In this document: one piece after another, positions 53,860 through 62,761 of the stretch
Numbering within the stretch: the stretch's first letter is position 1
Layout: each line of letters begins with the position of its first letter
From: Chitinophagaceae bacterium
Lineage (GTDB): Bacteria > Bacteroidota > Bacteroidia > Chitinophagales > Chitinophagaceae
DNA: 64,000 nt
Direction: 5' to 3'
Assembly: GCA_016710935.1 (NCBI GenBank)
Contig: JADJTY010000012.1
Coordinates: 496,001 to 560,000, forward strand
The notes under the pieces: model-generated
Database searches by the model: none
What the model was told of the DNA's origin: nothing
The model's input: only the letters and a program-made list of their open reading frames with translations
Translations under genes and position numbers: made by a program

Positions 53860-54351
53860 ATGACTACTAAGAACAACATTTCAACAATTATATTTTCAGT
53901 CTATATCCTCCTGTCTTTTTATGTTTTTGGTGGAGGCATCGTAAACTCCCTCGTGGCATACAGAACCTGGCGTGTGGTAGGTGCAGATGAATTTCCTGCA
54001 TTTCATCAAATTGACAGTAAGCTGATCATTCCGCTGTTTGTTATTTTCTTTTTCTTATCCTTCATTCCGCAGATCTTATTATTGTGGTTCAGGCCCCTGG
54101 TAATATCCAGGTGGCTGGTTTTATCAGCCTTATTTTTTAATTTAATTGCCCTTGTATCTACTATAGCTATTCAAATCCCCATTCAAAACGAGTTTGCCAA
54201 AGGATTTTCCTCCGAATTAATCGAGCGGCTTATATCAACTGATTTTATGTACAGGAGGATTCCGATGTTTGTAATGGCCATCTTAAATTTTATAATGTTG
54301 TATAAAGTAGTGAGGCATTCTGTTAATAAACCAAACCTGCTAGTTACGTAA
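53860..54351 (+). CDS. four-helix membrane protein, DUF1772-like
   Basis: 163 residues with four hydrophobic segments (about 8-30, 52-75, 82-105, 138-155). The pattern of a first helix with GGGIVNSLVAYRTW, a loop with DEFPAFHQ, and QIPIQNEFAKG after the third helix resembles DUF1772/anthrone-oxygenase-like proteins. No catalytic claim is made. It is the only gene of its kind here; no operon partner is obvious. Confidence 0.7.
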   Translation: MTTKNNISTIIFSVYILLSFYVFGGGIVNSLVAYRTWRVVGADEFPAFHQIDSKLIIPLFVIFFFLSFIPQILLLWFRPLVISRWLVLSALFFNLIALVSTIAIQIPIQNEFAKGFSSELIERLISTDFMYRRIPMFVMAILNFIMLYKVVRHSVNKPNLLVT

Positions 54352-54555
54352 ACTGTGTAATTGTTAATAACCTGGCAGGTTTTTCAGTATTTGGCAAACT
54401 TAATCAACAAGAACACTTGCAATAACGGGGTTGTATTGAAAGAAATTTTAAAACCAAAAAAATTTTTACATTTTTCTATAACATTTTGATTTAAATGCAT
54501 TTTAAAAATTTGTAGATACGGTCAGGCTTCAAAAACTTTCGCCTATTTTTATCAG

Positions 54556-55020
54556 TTGCTATATGACAATGCTATGGAATTGACAGCGCTTTATAATAAG
54601 TTCATATCGGAAGGCTTTAATAATTTTTATATTGAAGGAGTTGGTGGACCTCAACCAGACGATGTTTATTGTTTAGGATTTGACAACCAAAATTGGAGCG
54701 TTTATTATATAGAACGTGGGCAAAAATCAAAACCGGTTTTTACAACTCAAGACAAAATGGATGCAATAAATTTTTATACTGATTTTGTTTCTAACATCGA
54801 ACATTGGCATTTAGTTGTCTTTACACGTTCGACCAGGGTATTTAACAACTACAAGCAAAAACTTGAGATTTTAAATATCAGGACAATTCAAAATGATATA
54901 CCTGCAATGAGTTTCGCTGGGGACATAGTTCACAGGCTCTTTGTAGTCAACAAAGATATTTTTTCTGCAAAATCAGCTTGCAATGATCTTCCATATTTTG
55001 ACAATGACTTAAAGGGATAG
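54556..55020 (+). CDS. small soluble protein, possibly of immunity-protein type
   Basis: 154 residues from a possible start at 54556 or 54574 (MELTALYNKF). It is acidic and aromatic-rich, with WSVYYIERGQKSKPVFTTQDKMDAINFY in the middle. This strand-turn-helix layout recalls small immunity proteins paired with polymorphic toxins (Imm-type), but no toxin gene is adjacent, so this stays a suggestion. Base composition is lower in GC than its neighbours and the upstream 200 nt is AT-rich, which may indicate transfer. Confidence 0.6.
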   Translation: MLYDNAMELTALYNKFISEGFNNFYIEGVGGPQPDDVYCLGFDNQNWSVYYIERGQKSKPVFTTQDKMDAINFYTDFVSNIEHWHLVVFTRSTRVFNNYKQKLEILNIRTIQNDIPAMSFAGDIVHRLFVVNKDIFSAKSACNDLPYFDNDLKG

Positions 55021-55122
55021 TGCCTCTTCCCCTTGGTCGGTGTCTCACCGACCAATGAGAAAAAAGCGAAATTTCGTTCCTGGGAGATAAATAGAAAATG
55101 CGGGACTCAATAAGATCTATAT

Positions 55123-55878
55123 CTATACCTTCACCGCAACACTATGCACCGCAGCGGCCATTTCTATGATAAGATTGGGATCTTTTTCAATGGCATTGCC
55201 CACTACAATAACATCGGCACCGGCCTTGCAGTTGAGATAGGCTTTTTCAGGTTCAATAATGCCGCCGCCTATGATGAGGGGTGCTTCAATAACAGAAGCA
55301 ACCTTGGCGATCATGTCTTCGCTGATGGCACGTTTGGCACCACTGCCGGCATCCATATAAATCAGTTTCATGCCCAGCATTTCGCCGGCCATGGCCGTAC
55401 ACATGGCAATTTCATTTTTATCGGCCGGTAAGGGAGATGCATTGCTGATATAAGAAACCGTGGTGGGTGCTCCGCCATCTACCACCATATAACCGGTTGA
55501 TAAGATTTCGAGCCCGCTTTGTTTTACCAGCGGGGCAGATATTACGTGTTGGCCAATCAACATATCAGCATTGCGGCCACTGATAAGTGAGAGGTATAAT
55601 AATGCATCGGCGTATTTGCTAACCTGGTTGGGACTGCCCGGAAAAAGTATAACAGGAATATGGCAGCTACGTTTGATCAACTGTACACATTCATCCAGGT
55701 AGTTGGAAATAACGAGGCTTCCACCAACCAAAAAATAATCAACCTTTGCTGTTACAGCCAGTTCAATCAAACGGGTAAGGTTACTGTCGTTCACCTTATC
55801 AGGATCGATCAGTACGGCAAATGATTTTTTATGTTGTTGCTTACGCTCCGCCAGTGAATGGTAAATACCTTTGATCAT
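55123..55878 (-). CDS. geranylgeranylglyceryl phosphate synthase-like protein (PcrB/GGGPS family, Bacteroidota type)
   Basis: A 251-residue TIM-barrel prenyltransferase. Family motifs: FAVLIDPDKV (N-terminal Asp), VDYFLVGGSLV, PVILFPGSPNQVSKYADALLYLS, LIYMDAGSGAKRAIS and PLIIGGGI...GADVIVVGNAI (phosphate-binding loop for glycerol-1-phosphate). In archaea the reaction makes ether lipids; a group of Bacteroidota has homologous enzymes, some shown to make GGGP. The product here is unknown. It stands between a hypothetical gene and arfB, divergent from arfB. Confidence 0.9.
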   Translation of the reverse strand: MIKGIYHSLAERKQQHKKSFAVLIDPDKVNDSNLTRLIELAVTAKVDYFLVGGSLVISNYLDECVQLIKRSCHIPVILFPGSPNQVSKYADALLYLSLISGRNADMLIGQHVISAPLVKQSGLEILSTGYMVVDGGAPTTVSYISNASPLPADKNEIAMCTAMAGEMLGMKLIYMDAGSGAKRAISEDMIAKVASVIEAPLIIGGGIIEPEKAYLNCKAGADVIVVGNAIEKDPNLIIEMAAAVHSVAVKV

Positions 55879-55994
55879 CTCTTCCCGTTGGTTTCGTACA
55901 AAAATCTGTAAAAATCAGGTCATACCGAAATCTAAGACTCAAATAAAACGGTTATAGCTGCAAAATCGTACTTTTTCTGCTTAATTTTGATAAG

Positions 55995-56399
55995 ATGGTG
56001 AATATAAGCGACGAGATTAAGTTTAAAACTGCCCGAAGCGGGGGCAAAGGTGGCCAAAACGTTAATAAAGTAGAGACGATGGTGGAGGGCTATTGGCATA
56101 TTGAATCGTCGGCATTGGTGGGCGATGAGCAGAAAAAACTACTACAGGAAAAGCTTTTTAAAAAAATTAATGCGGATGGATTTTTGCTGGTAAAAAGCCA
56201 GACAGACAGAACGCAGCTGGGTAATAAACAGGATGTAATAAAAAAGATGAATGCCCTGGTGAACAAAGCCCTTGTTAAACCCAAACCACGTAAAGCCACC
56301 AAACCATCAAAAGCAGCCAAAGAAAAACGCATTGAAAGAAAAAAGCAAGTGGGTGCATTGAAAGATTTCAGAAAAAAAATAGGCAGGGAGATCTGGTAA
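55995..56399 (+). CDS. arfB: alternative ribosome rescue factor ArfB (GGQ peptidyl-tRNA hydrolase)
   Basis: 134 residues. The release-factor-like domain has GGQ in KTARSGGKGGQNVNKVETMVEG (about residues 20-22) and the C-terminal basic tail (KPKPRKATKPSKAAKEKRIERKK ... GREIW) that enters the mRNA channel of stalled ribosomes. It frees peptides from non-stop complexes. Only 14 nt separate it from the next gene, so it may lead the MbnP/MbnH-like operon. Confidence 0.92.
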   Translation: MVNISDEIKFKTARSGGKGGQNVNKVETMVEGYWHIESSALVGDEQKKLLQEKLFKKINADGFLLVKSQTDRTQLGNKQDVIKKMNALVNKALVKPKPRKATKPSKAAKEKRIERKKQVGALKDFRKKIGREIW

Positions 56400-56413
56400 A
56401 ACAGGTAATAATT

Positions 56414-57172
56414 ATGAACAAGATTTTCTTATTGCTTACGCTGTACTTTTTAGCTTTATTAAACACCCAGAGCCATTCCCAAAAAATTACAACTTCAAAT
56501 ACCGGTACGGTAAAAATTACTTTTATAAATACAGTTAAGGGCCAGCCGCTTGCATTAAATACCGGCAGTTATACAAATCCGTTTGGAGAAGCATACACTG
56601 TTTCAAAATTCAAATATTATATCAGCCATGTTTCGATGGCTGGAGCAAAAGGCGATGTTAATGAAGTTGAAAATTATTACCTGGTTGATGAAAGTAAACC
56701 CGAAACCTTACATTTCAGTTTAACTATTAACGCCGGTAATTATAACAGGCTTAATTTTTTACTGGGTGTAGACAGCCTGCACAATGTAAGTGGTGCACAA
56801 AGCGGTGCCCTTGATCCATTGAACGATATGTTCTGGACCTGGAACAACGGATATATTATGGCAAAACTGGAAGGACGATCGCCGCAATCAAAACTTGTAA
56901 ACAATAAACTGGAGTTTCATATTGGCGGGTTTATGGGCGAAAATAATGTGCTTAAAAATATTACACTCCATTTTCCACCAGGCAAATTTTTAAACATACA
57001 ACCGGGCAAAACCAGCGAGATCATGATTGAAGCCGATATTGATACCTGGTGGCAGCAACCCAACGATATTAAAATAGCAGAACATGCTGTTTGCAGTTCA
57101 CCCGGCCAGCTGGCAAAAAAAATTGCAGACAACTACAGTAAAATGTTCAGTATAAAAGATGTGGTGAATTAA
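56414..57172 (+). CDS. MbnP-like exported protein
   Basis: 252 residues with a signal peptide (about 1-22). The body matches the MbnP family: VKITFINTVKGQPLALN, FGEAYTVSKFKYYISHVSM and DPLNDMFWTWNNGYIMAKLEG (about residues 135-155), where the Trp of the WTW motif is the residue oxidised by MbnH in Methylosinus. MbnP is a periplasmic copper-binding protein. The next gene, 2 nt away, is a di-haem enzyme of the MbnH/MauG family, so the two are very probably partners. Confidence 0.88.
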   Translation: MNKIFLLLTLYFLALLNTQSHSQKITTSNTGTVKITFINTVKGQPLALNTGSYTNPFGEAYTVSKFKYYISHVSMAGAKGDVNEVENYYLVDESKPETLHFSLTINAGNYNRLNFLLGVDSLHNVSGAQSGALDPLNDMFWTWNNGYIMAKLEGRSPQSKLVNNKLEFHIGGFMGENNVLKNITLHFPPGKFLNIQPGKTSEIMIEADIDTWWQQPNDIKIAEHAVCSSPGQLAKKIADNYSKMFSIKDVVN

Positions 57173-57174
57173 TT

Positions 57175-58323
57175 ATGAAGTGCTTACAAATCATAAAAGA
57201 TATTTTGTCCAAGGGCTCTAAGCCCCTCTCCAAAAGGAGTTCCTGCAAAGGAACGAGCGTAGCTCTTGGGGTGAGGTCAAGAATCATCATACTACTCTCT
57301 TTATGCATTACCCTTTGTGCCTTGCTTATTGGCGCATCCAATAATTCCCCTGTAAAATTTGCTGATGGTAACCTGCCCGATTATATTGAATTTAAAATAC
57401 CAGCCGGCTGGCCAAAACCACCCACCAATATTTTCGCAAAGAATAAATTAAGTGAGCAGGGTTTTCAACTAGGTAAAAAATTATTTTATGATCCCCGGCT
57501 GAGTAAAGATGGTAGTATTTCCTGTGCTAACTGTCACCAGCAGTTTGCTGCATTTGCTACCTACGAGCATGATTTTAGCCATGGCCATAATGACCAACAC
57601 ACCTCACGCAATGCACCAGCTTTATTTAACCTGGCCTGGATGACGAAATATCATTGGGATGGCGGTATAAACCATATTGAAGTGCAACCACTCTCTCCCA
57701 TCACATCGCCAACTGAAATGGCCGAAACGCTGGAGAATGTTTTGATCAAATTAAAAAGCGATACTGCTTATCCCAAACTTTTTAAGGCTGCTTTTGGTAC
57801 TGAAGAGATCAACAGTCAGCGCATGTTAAAAGCATTGGCACAGTTTACCGGTTCCATTGTATCATCTAATTCAAAATACGATAAGGTATTAAGAGGTGAA
57901 GCTAGCTTTACCTATGCCGAAGAAAATGGTTACAAATTTTTTAAAGCCAACTGTGCCGGCTGTCATATAGAGCCGCTGTTTACAGATAATAGTTTTAGAA
58001 ACAACGGCCTTGAAATAAATACCTTTTTAAAAGATTATGGCAGGATGAACATTACCGGAAACCCGAAAGATTCGCTAAAATTTAAAGTACCCAGCCTGCG
58101 TAATGTGGCCCTTAGTTTTCCGTACATGCACGATGGCAGGTATTATTCACTGGGTGCTGCAATAGAGCATTACCGCAAGGGCATTGTTACAACTCAATCT
58201 ACCTTAGATCCTCTGTTGGCAAACACATTCAACATTACGAATGCTCAAAAATATGAGCTGATCTATTTTTTAAACACGCTTACCGATACCAGCATAACAC
58301 GTAATCCCAGGTTTGCAAAGTAA
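57175..58323 (+). CDS. MbnH-like di-haem enzyme (MauG/cytochrome c peroxidase family)
   Basis: About 350-380 residues. An export signal lies near SRIIILLSLCITLCALLIGA. Two haem motifs are CANCH (near residue 118) and CAGCH (near residue 263). Other family motifs are LGKKLFYDPRLSKDGSISC, NAPALFNLAW, FKVPSLRNVALSFPYMHDGRYYSLGAAIEHY. MbnH oxidises a Trp of MbnP to kynurenine through a high-valent di-haem state; the adjacent MbnP-like gene supports that role over simple peroxidase. The first 32 codons come from a repeat-like hairpin (57202-57275); a GTG at 57271 would give a normal signal peptide directly. Confidence 0.88.
   Translation: MKCLQIIKDILSKGSKPLSKRSSCKGTSVALGVRSRIIILLSLCITLCALLIGASNNSPVKFADGNLPDYIEFKIPAGWPKPPTNIFAKNKLSEQGFQLGKKLFYDPRLSKDGSISCANCHQQFAAFATYEHDFSHGHNDQHTSRNAPALFNLAWMTKYHWDGGINHIEVQPLSPITSPTEMAETLENVLIKLKSDTAYPKLFKAAFGTEEINSQRMLKALAQFTGSIVSSNSKYDKVLRGEASFTYAEENGYKFFKANCAGCHIEPLFTDNSFRNNGLEINTFLKDYGRMNITGNPKDSLKFKVPSLRNVALSFPYMHDGRYYSLGAAIEHYRKGIVTTQSTLDPLLANTFNITNAQKYELIYFLNTLTDTSITRNPRFAK
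57202..57275. repeat. hairpin-rich repeat-like segment at the start of the MbnH-like gene
   Basis: Contains small internal hairpins GTTCC/GGAAC and GAGC/GCTC, and outer partners CCAAGGGCT and AGCTCTTGG. It would be translated as a Lys/Ser-rich extension before the signal peptide, which homologues should not have. Confidence 0.55.
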
Positions 58324-58362
58324 TAGTATCGCTTTTTCAATTACTATTTTATTCATTAGTGT

Positions 58363-58430
58363 GTCAGCCTGAGCTTGTCGAAGGCGGGTTATTTTCTGAA
58401 TCATACCGGTTTCGACAAGCTCAACCTGAC
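58363..58430. repeat. long inverted repeat after the MbnH-like gene
   Basis: GTCAGCCTGAGCTTGTCGAA (58363-58382) pairs with TTCGACAAGCTCAACCTGAC (58411-58430) with two mismatches. The TTCGACAAGCTCA core is a widely scattered repeat sequence in environmental bacteria. Degenerate relatives (GAGCGAAGTCGAA) appear near 13935. Confidence 0.75.
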
Positions 58431-58489
58431 AACTTTTCAAACAAAGACTAACGATTTCTTAATCTGCATCAGAAAATTACAGCTCACTA

Positions 58490-58518
58490 TTGTATTTAAA
58501 ATTATAAAGGTAAATTTG
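58490..58518 (+). promoter_or_regulatory. putative promoter of the flippase gene
   Basis: TTG at 58490-58492 and TAAATTTG at 58511-58518, 18 nt apart, fit the Bacteroidota -33/-7 pair. The coding start follows 18 nt later. Confidence 0.5.
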
Positions 58519-58536
58519 AACTTAAATTAAATATAG

Positions 58537-60051
58537 TTGAGCGGCATTAAAAAATTAGCAGGACAAACATTGTGGTATGGCGTGCCTACCATTGCAAGCC
58601 GTTTCCTGGGGTATTTAATGAATATGGCATTACCCTTTTTTGTGGCGATGCCCGAAAAAACTGCCGACCTGGTGCAGGTGTACACCATCATACCATTTTT
58701 AAATGTGCTGTATGCCTATGGTTTGGAAACAGCCTATTTCCGTTTTTCTCAAACACACGATAAACAGAAACTGTACAACACGCTTTCGCTGTCGCTTTTA
58801 TTCAGCAGTATATTATTTACCCTTCTGTTATTGCTTTGTAAAGATTCATTGGTAAATGCTACTGATCTTAACCAGCACCCGGATTATATACTATGGATGA
58901 TCGCCATCATTGCAGTTGATAATTTAAATACCTTACCCTTTGCCAAACTGCGGCAGGAGAACAGACCTAAGCGCTATGCATTTGCAAGAGTGGCGGGTAT
59001 TGTTTTAAATGTTTGCGTTGTTATTTTTTTCCTGGGTGTTGTTCCAAAAATATTAGAATCAAACCCTGCAAGCTTCTTAAGCAACATATACAATAAAGAT
59101 ATTGGCCTTGGTTATTACCTGCTGGGTAATCTTTGCGGCAGTCTTTTTACTTTACTGATACTTTCAAAAGAGATAAGACAAATAAAGATCCGCTTTGATT
59201 TTACGCTCTGGAAAGAAGTGATGCGCTACAGCGCCCCATTAATTATTGTAGGATTGGGTGGTATGGTAAATGATGTACTCAGCCGTTTAATTTACCGGCA
59301 TGTGGTGGATCTGCCGCAGCAGCAGGCCGATCATGAGCTGGGCATTTTTGCCAACATCTTTCGCATTGCCTTACTCATTACCATTATGATACAGGCTTTT
59401 CGTATGGCAGCCGAACCATTTTTCTTTAACAAAAGCAAGGATGAAAATGCGCCAAAAACCTATGCCCGGGTGATGAAGTTCTTTGTGATTGCCTGTTGCT
59501 TCATGTTTTTATTCATTGGTTTATTTTTAGATGCATTCCGCTGGATATTCATAACTTTTGCAAACAGGCAATGGGCCGAAGGTTTGGAAGTGGTGCCTTT
59601 GCTGGCATTGGGCAATATATTCCTGGGCATTTATTATAACCTGAGTGTTTGGTACAAACTCACCAATAAAAATATGTATGGTGCTTATATTACAATATGC
59701 GGTGCAGCCATCACCATCGTTTTAAATATTGTATTGATCCCAATCTGGCATTACACCGGTGCAGCGGTGGCAACATTTTGCTGTTACTTGTTTATGATGG
59801 TGAGCAGTTATATGCTTGGACAAAAATATTACCCGATCCCTTATGCTGTAAAAAAACTTATCTCCTATATCACGCTGGTTGTACTTATTTACTTTATTCA
59901 CTTCGGGGTTGTGAAACTCTTACCCAATAATTATCTTTTCTCATTAGGAACCGGCTTTGTATTGTTTGCTTTCTTTACCTGGTTTGTTAGCCGGGTTGAA
60001 GCAAAGGAACTGGCGAAGATGCCGGTGGTTGGAAGGTATTTCAGTAAATGA
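58537..60051 (+). CDS. polysaccharide/oligosaccharide flippase (MOP superfamily)
   Basis: 504 residues with about 12-14 membrane helices and no soluble domain. The N-terminus (SGIKKLAGQTLWYGVPTIASRFLGYLMN) is typical of Wzx-like/polysaccharide-biosynthesis exporters in Bacteroidota. The start is TTG 58537 (no in-frame ATG nearby). It moves lipid-linked sugars or related lipids across the inner membrane; the substrate is not predictable, and no glycosyltransferase genes are adjacent. The last base of its stop overlaps the ATG of a 6-phosphogluconate dehydrogenase remnant. Confidence 0.85.
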   Translation: MSGIKKLAGQTLWYGVPTIASRFLGYLMNMALPFFVAMPEKTADLVQVYTIIPFLNVLYAYGLETAYFRFSQTHDKQKLYNTLSLSLLFSSILFTLLLLLCKDSLVNATDLNQHPDYILWMIAIIAVDNLNTLPFAKLRQENRPKRYAFARVAGIVLNVCVVIFFLGVVPKILESNPASFLSNIYNKDIGLGYYLLGNLCGSLFTLLILSKEIRQIKIRFDFTLWKEVMRYSAPLIIVGLGGMVNDVLSRLIYRHVVDLPQQQADHELGIFANIFRIALLITIMIQAFRMAAEPFFFNKSKDENAPKTYARVMKFFVIACCFMFLFIGLFLDAFRWIFITFANRQWAEGLEVVPLLALGNIFLGIYYNLSVWYKLTNKNMYGAYITICGAAITIVLNIVLIPIWHYTGAAVATFCCYLFMMVSSYMLGQKYYPIPYAVKKLISYITLVVLIYFIHFGVVKLLPNNYLFSLGTGFVLFAFFTWFVSRVEAKELAKMPVVGRYFSK

Positions 60052-60155
60052 AAGTTTTTATTTACAAAGCACAGTTTTGTATGGTTGGCCTTGGCACTAT
60101 TGGAAGAAGCCTGGTGCTGAATATTGCCGGCCATGGTTTTTCTGTTTGTGGTTAG
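60048..60155 (+). pseudogene. remnant of 6-phosphogluconate dehydrogenase N-terminus
   Basis: The ATG overlaps the flippase stop (ATGA). The 35-codon frame MKVFIYKAQFCMVGLGTIGR...LNIAGHGFSVCG matches the NADP-binding N-terminus of decarboxylating 6-phosphogluconate dehydrogenase (KxQFGMVGLGVMGRNL-type), then stops at TAG. The rest of the gene is absent before the next gene. It is most likely the broken-off start of a gnd-like gene lost by deletion. Confidence 0.7.
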
Positions 60156-60293
60156 AACCCTGATCTCCCTACTACAAATGGAGTATAGGCAGAAACAATA
60201 TTTTTTTTTAATTTTGTTTGTCGCACTCTATAGCGCCGGCAATAAGCCATTTCAATATCCTGCATGATACCATTCAAACTTTCAATTGTTAGC

Positions 60294-62715
60294 ATGAGGA
60301 TATTTACAACAATCATCTTATTTATTTTATACCTGCCTTGTAATGCAGTAGTAAAAACCTGGAACGGCGGCGCTGCAGGTTCCTGGAATACTCCCGGCAA
60401 CTGGAGCCCTGTGGGGGTGCCGGTTATTGCCACAAGTCCTTCAGTGGGCGATGATATTGTTTTTGATGGTTCTTTAGCTTTAACAGTTACCATAACCGAT
60501 TACCCGGTTAACGCAAGTACCACACAATTCGGGCAACTCATACTAAGTAACAATATTACAGTTAACCTGAGTTCATCTGGTGATACTTATATGCTTTTTT
60601 TAAACGGGCTTGTGATACCGGCAGGTACCAGGATAAATATAGGGGCGGCTACAACTTCCATATTTATTTTTGGAAGCAATTCATCTACAGGTTATTCATC
60701 TATCTATGGTACCATTGAAATGAAAGGAACCGGTACAAATATTACAACAAATAGAAAAATTTTTCAGTCAGGAATAAATTTCAGTTCGGGCGGAAGCTAC
60801 ATTTACGGTAAACTGATTTTTTCCGGACCTTCGGCAACTTTTACCAGTACCACAAATGTGTTGGTTATACAAAGTGGCGGTGAAATGCAATGGGCCAGGG
60901 ATGGAGTTGCCAGTGCGGTTGCACCTTTCAGGTATAATGATGGTTCAACACTCAATATTACCGGTATTGCAACCTCACCTTTAATTTTGAGCGATTTTGG
61001 TAATTACTATGGATTATTAATCTGGAACTGCCCTTCGCAAACAGGATTTAACATACCAATTGTACCTTATGTTGGGCTTTTATGGCATCTTGATAGTATA
61101 CGGGTTTTAAATACCGGAACTGGTAGTTCCACTTTAAGCGCCACACCTTGTTACAGTGTGGGCCATCTCGAAGTTCAGGGAGGAGTTATGAACCTGGGCT
61201 CACGAAGTGTTGTTGGCTGCGGTACTTACCTTATAACATCCGATCTTAAAATTACGGGCGGTACCGTAACAGGTAATGCAACTTTTGCCGGTGATGCAGG
61301 AAGTGCCTACCCTATGACCTTGCCTGTTCAACGTGATTTTATAATGACTGGCGGAACTTTTAATCTTACCAATAGGCCAACAGGTCTTTCTCCTGGCGGT
61401 GCCATGCAATTAAATGTTGGAAGAAACGTGATACAAACCGGAGGAACAATATCTGCAAGTTCAGCTTTTGGATCACAAAACCAAATCAACCTTAACGGCA
61501 GTGCTGCCCAAACACTTGAGTTCAGTAATGTAAATGATATACTTATCGCCATTTCCAATACTTCAGCCACACTGGGGTAACGCTTACCAATAATTTAACG
61601 TTACCCGTTTCCAACGCCATTAACCTGGTAAGGGGATATCTTGCCCTTGGTAATTATAATCTTACGATACCAGCAAGCCGTTTTTTTCAGGGCGTATTTA
61701 CACCCATGCCAAAAATTGTTACCAATGGATTTGGCAAACTAAAACTTACAGGAATAACAGCTTCTTCAACAAAGGTATTTCCTGTAGCACCTTTTGCAGT
61801 TAACAGTTACGACCCCGTAACCATAACCACCACCGCCGGCGCTACTACCAACGATTACAGTGTACGGGTACAAAGGGGCATTGCCTCCGGTGCCATGTAC
61901 TCATTTAAGGTTATGAACCGTACCTGGACCATAAACGGGGCAAGTACGATAATTGCCAACACGGTAGGACTCACTTATCAATACAATGACACTGCAAAGC
62001 AGGCGCTTTGCTTACCGGCTGCCGGCATGGAAGAAGGACATTTTGCAGGCGGCGTTTGGAATGTTGATCCGGCCGCTACTTTAATTACCCCTGCCGGATC
62101 GAATCCTTATACCGTCGGACCTTTCTATCCTAATTCAATTGATTCTTCTTTTGCTATAGGCAACCTGGCTTCTATACTTGCAATTAATAATTCACTTGAG
62201 TTGGCAGCACAAAAAACAATAACAACGTAGCGTTGCATTGGCAAACAAATAATACAGGTTCTGTAAAGCAATTTGCCATTGAACGATCGGCAGATGGCAG
62301 AAATTTTACTTTTCTGTTCAATAATCCTGTCAACAATTTCTCTTACACTGATATGTCGGTATTACCTGGCTTAAATTATTACCGCATACGGATGACAGAC
62401 AATGATGGAAGGATTAATTACAGCAATGTTGCCGCTATATTGAATGCAGCCAGCGGAACAAGTTTGCTGAATATAGTGCCCAACCCGGTAACTGATGGCA
62501 GGCTCAGGATGCAGGTTGCTTCAGCAATTGCTACCGATATGCACACGCAGGTAATGGATCTATTGGGAAGAAATGTTGATCAGAAAAGAGTTCATTTGAT
62601 TGCCGGGTACAATATCCTGGAATTGAATATAGCCGCGCTTGCGCCAGGTACTTACGCTGTTTACGGTATAGTTGCAGGTGAGCGCACCAAAGTTTTAAGA
62701 TTTGTGAAGCAGTAA
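60294..62715 (+). CDS. secreted protein with type IX sorting domain, two frameshifts
   Basis: About 807 residues after repair. The signal peptide starts at ATG 60294 (MRIFTTIILFILYLPCNAVV); an upstream ATG at 60264 is possible. The body is beta-rich with repeated Gly/Thr/Asn strands (NLTNRPTGLSPGGAMQLNVG) in the style of adhesin-like beta-helix domains. A C-terminal type IX sorting domain follows (LNIVPNPVTDGRLRMQV ... YNILELNIAALAPGTYAVYGIVAGERTKVLRFVKQ). The frame is broken by one missing G near 61577 (GGGG) and one missing A near 62210 (A6), giving three frames. Surface-exposed or released; function unknown. Confidence 0.87.
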
Positions 62716-62761
62716 ATGATTTTAAGTCAGCTGCATCTTACGAATTATTAAATCAGAAGTC

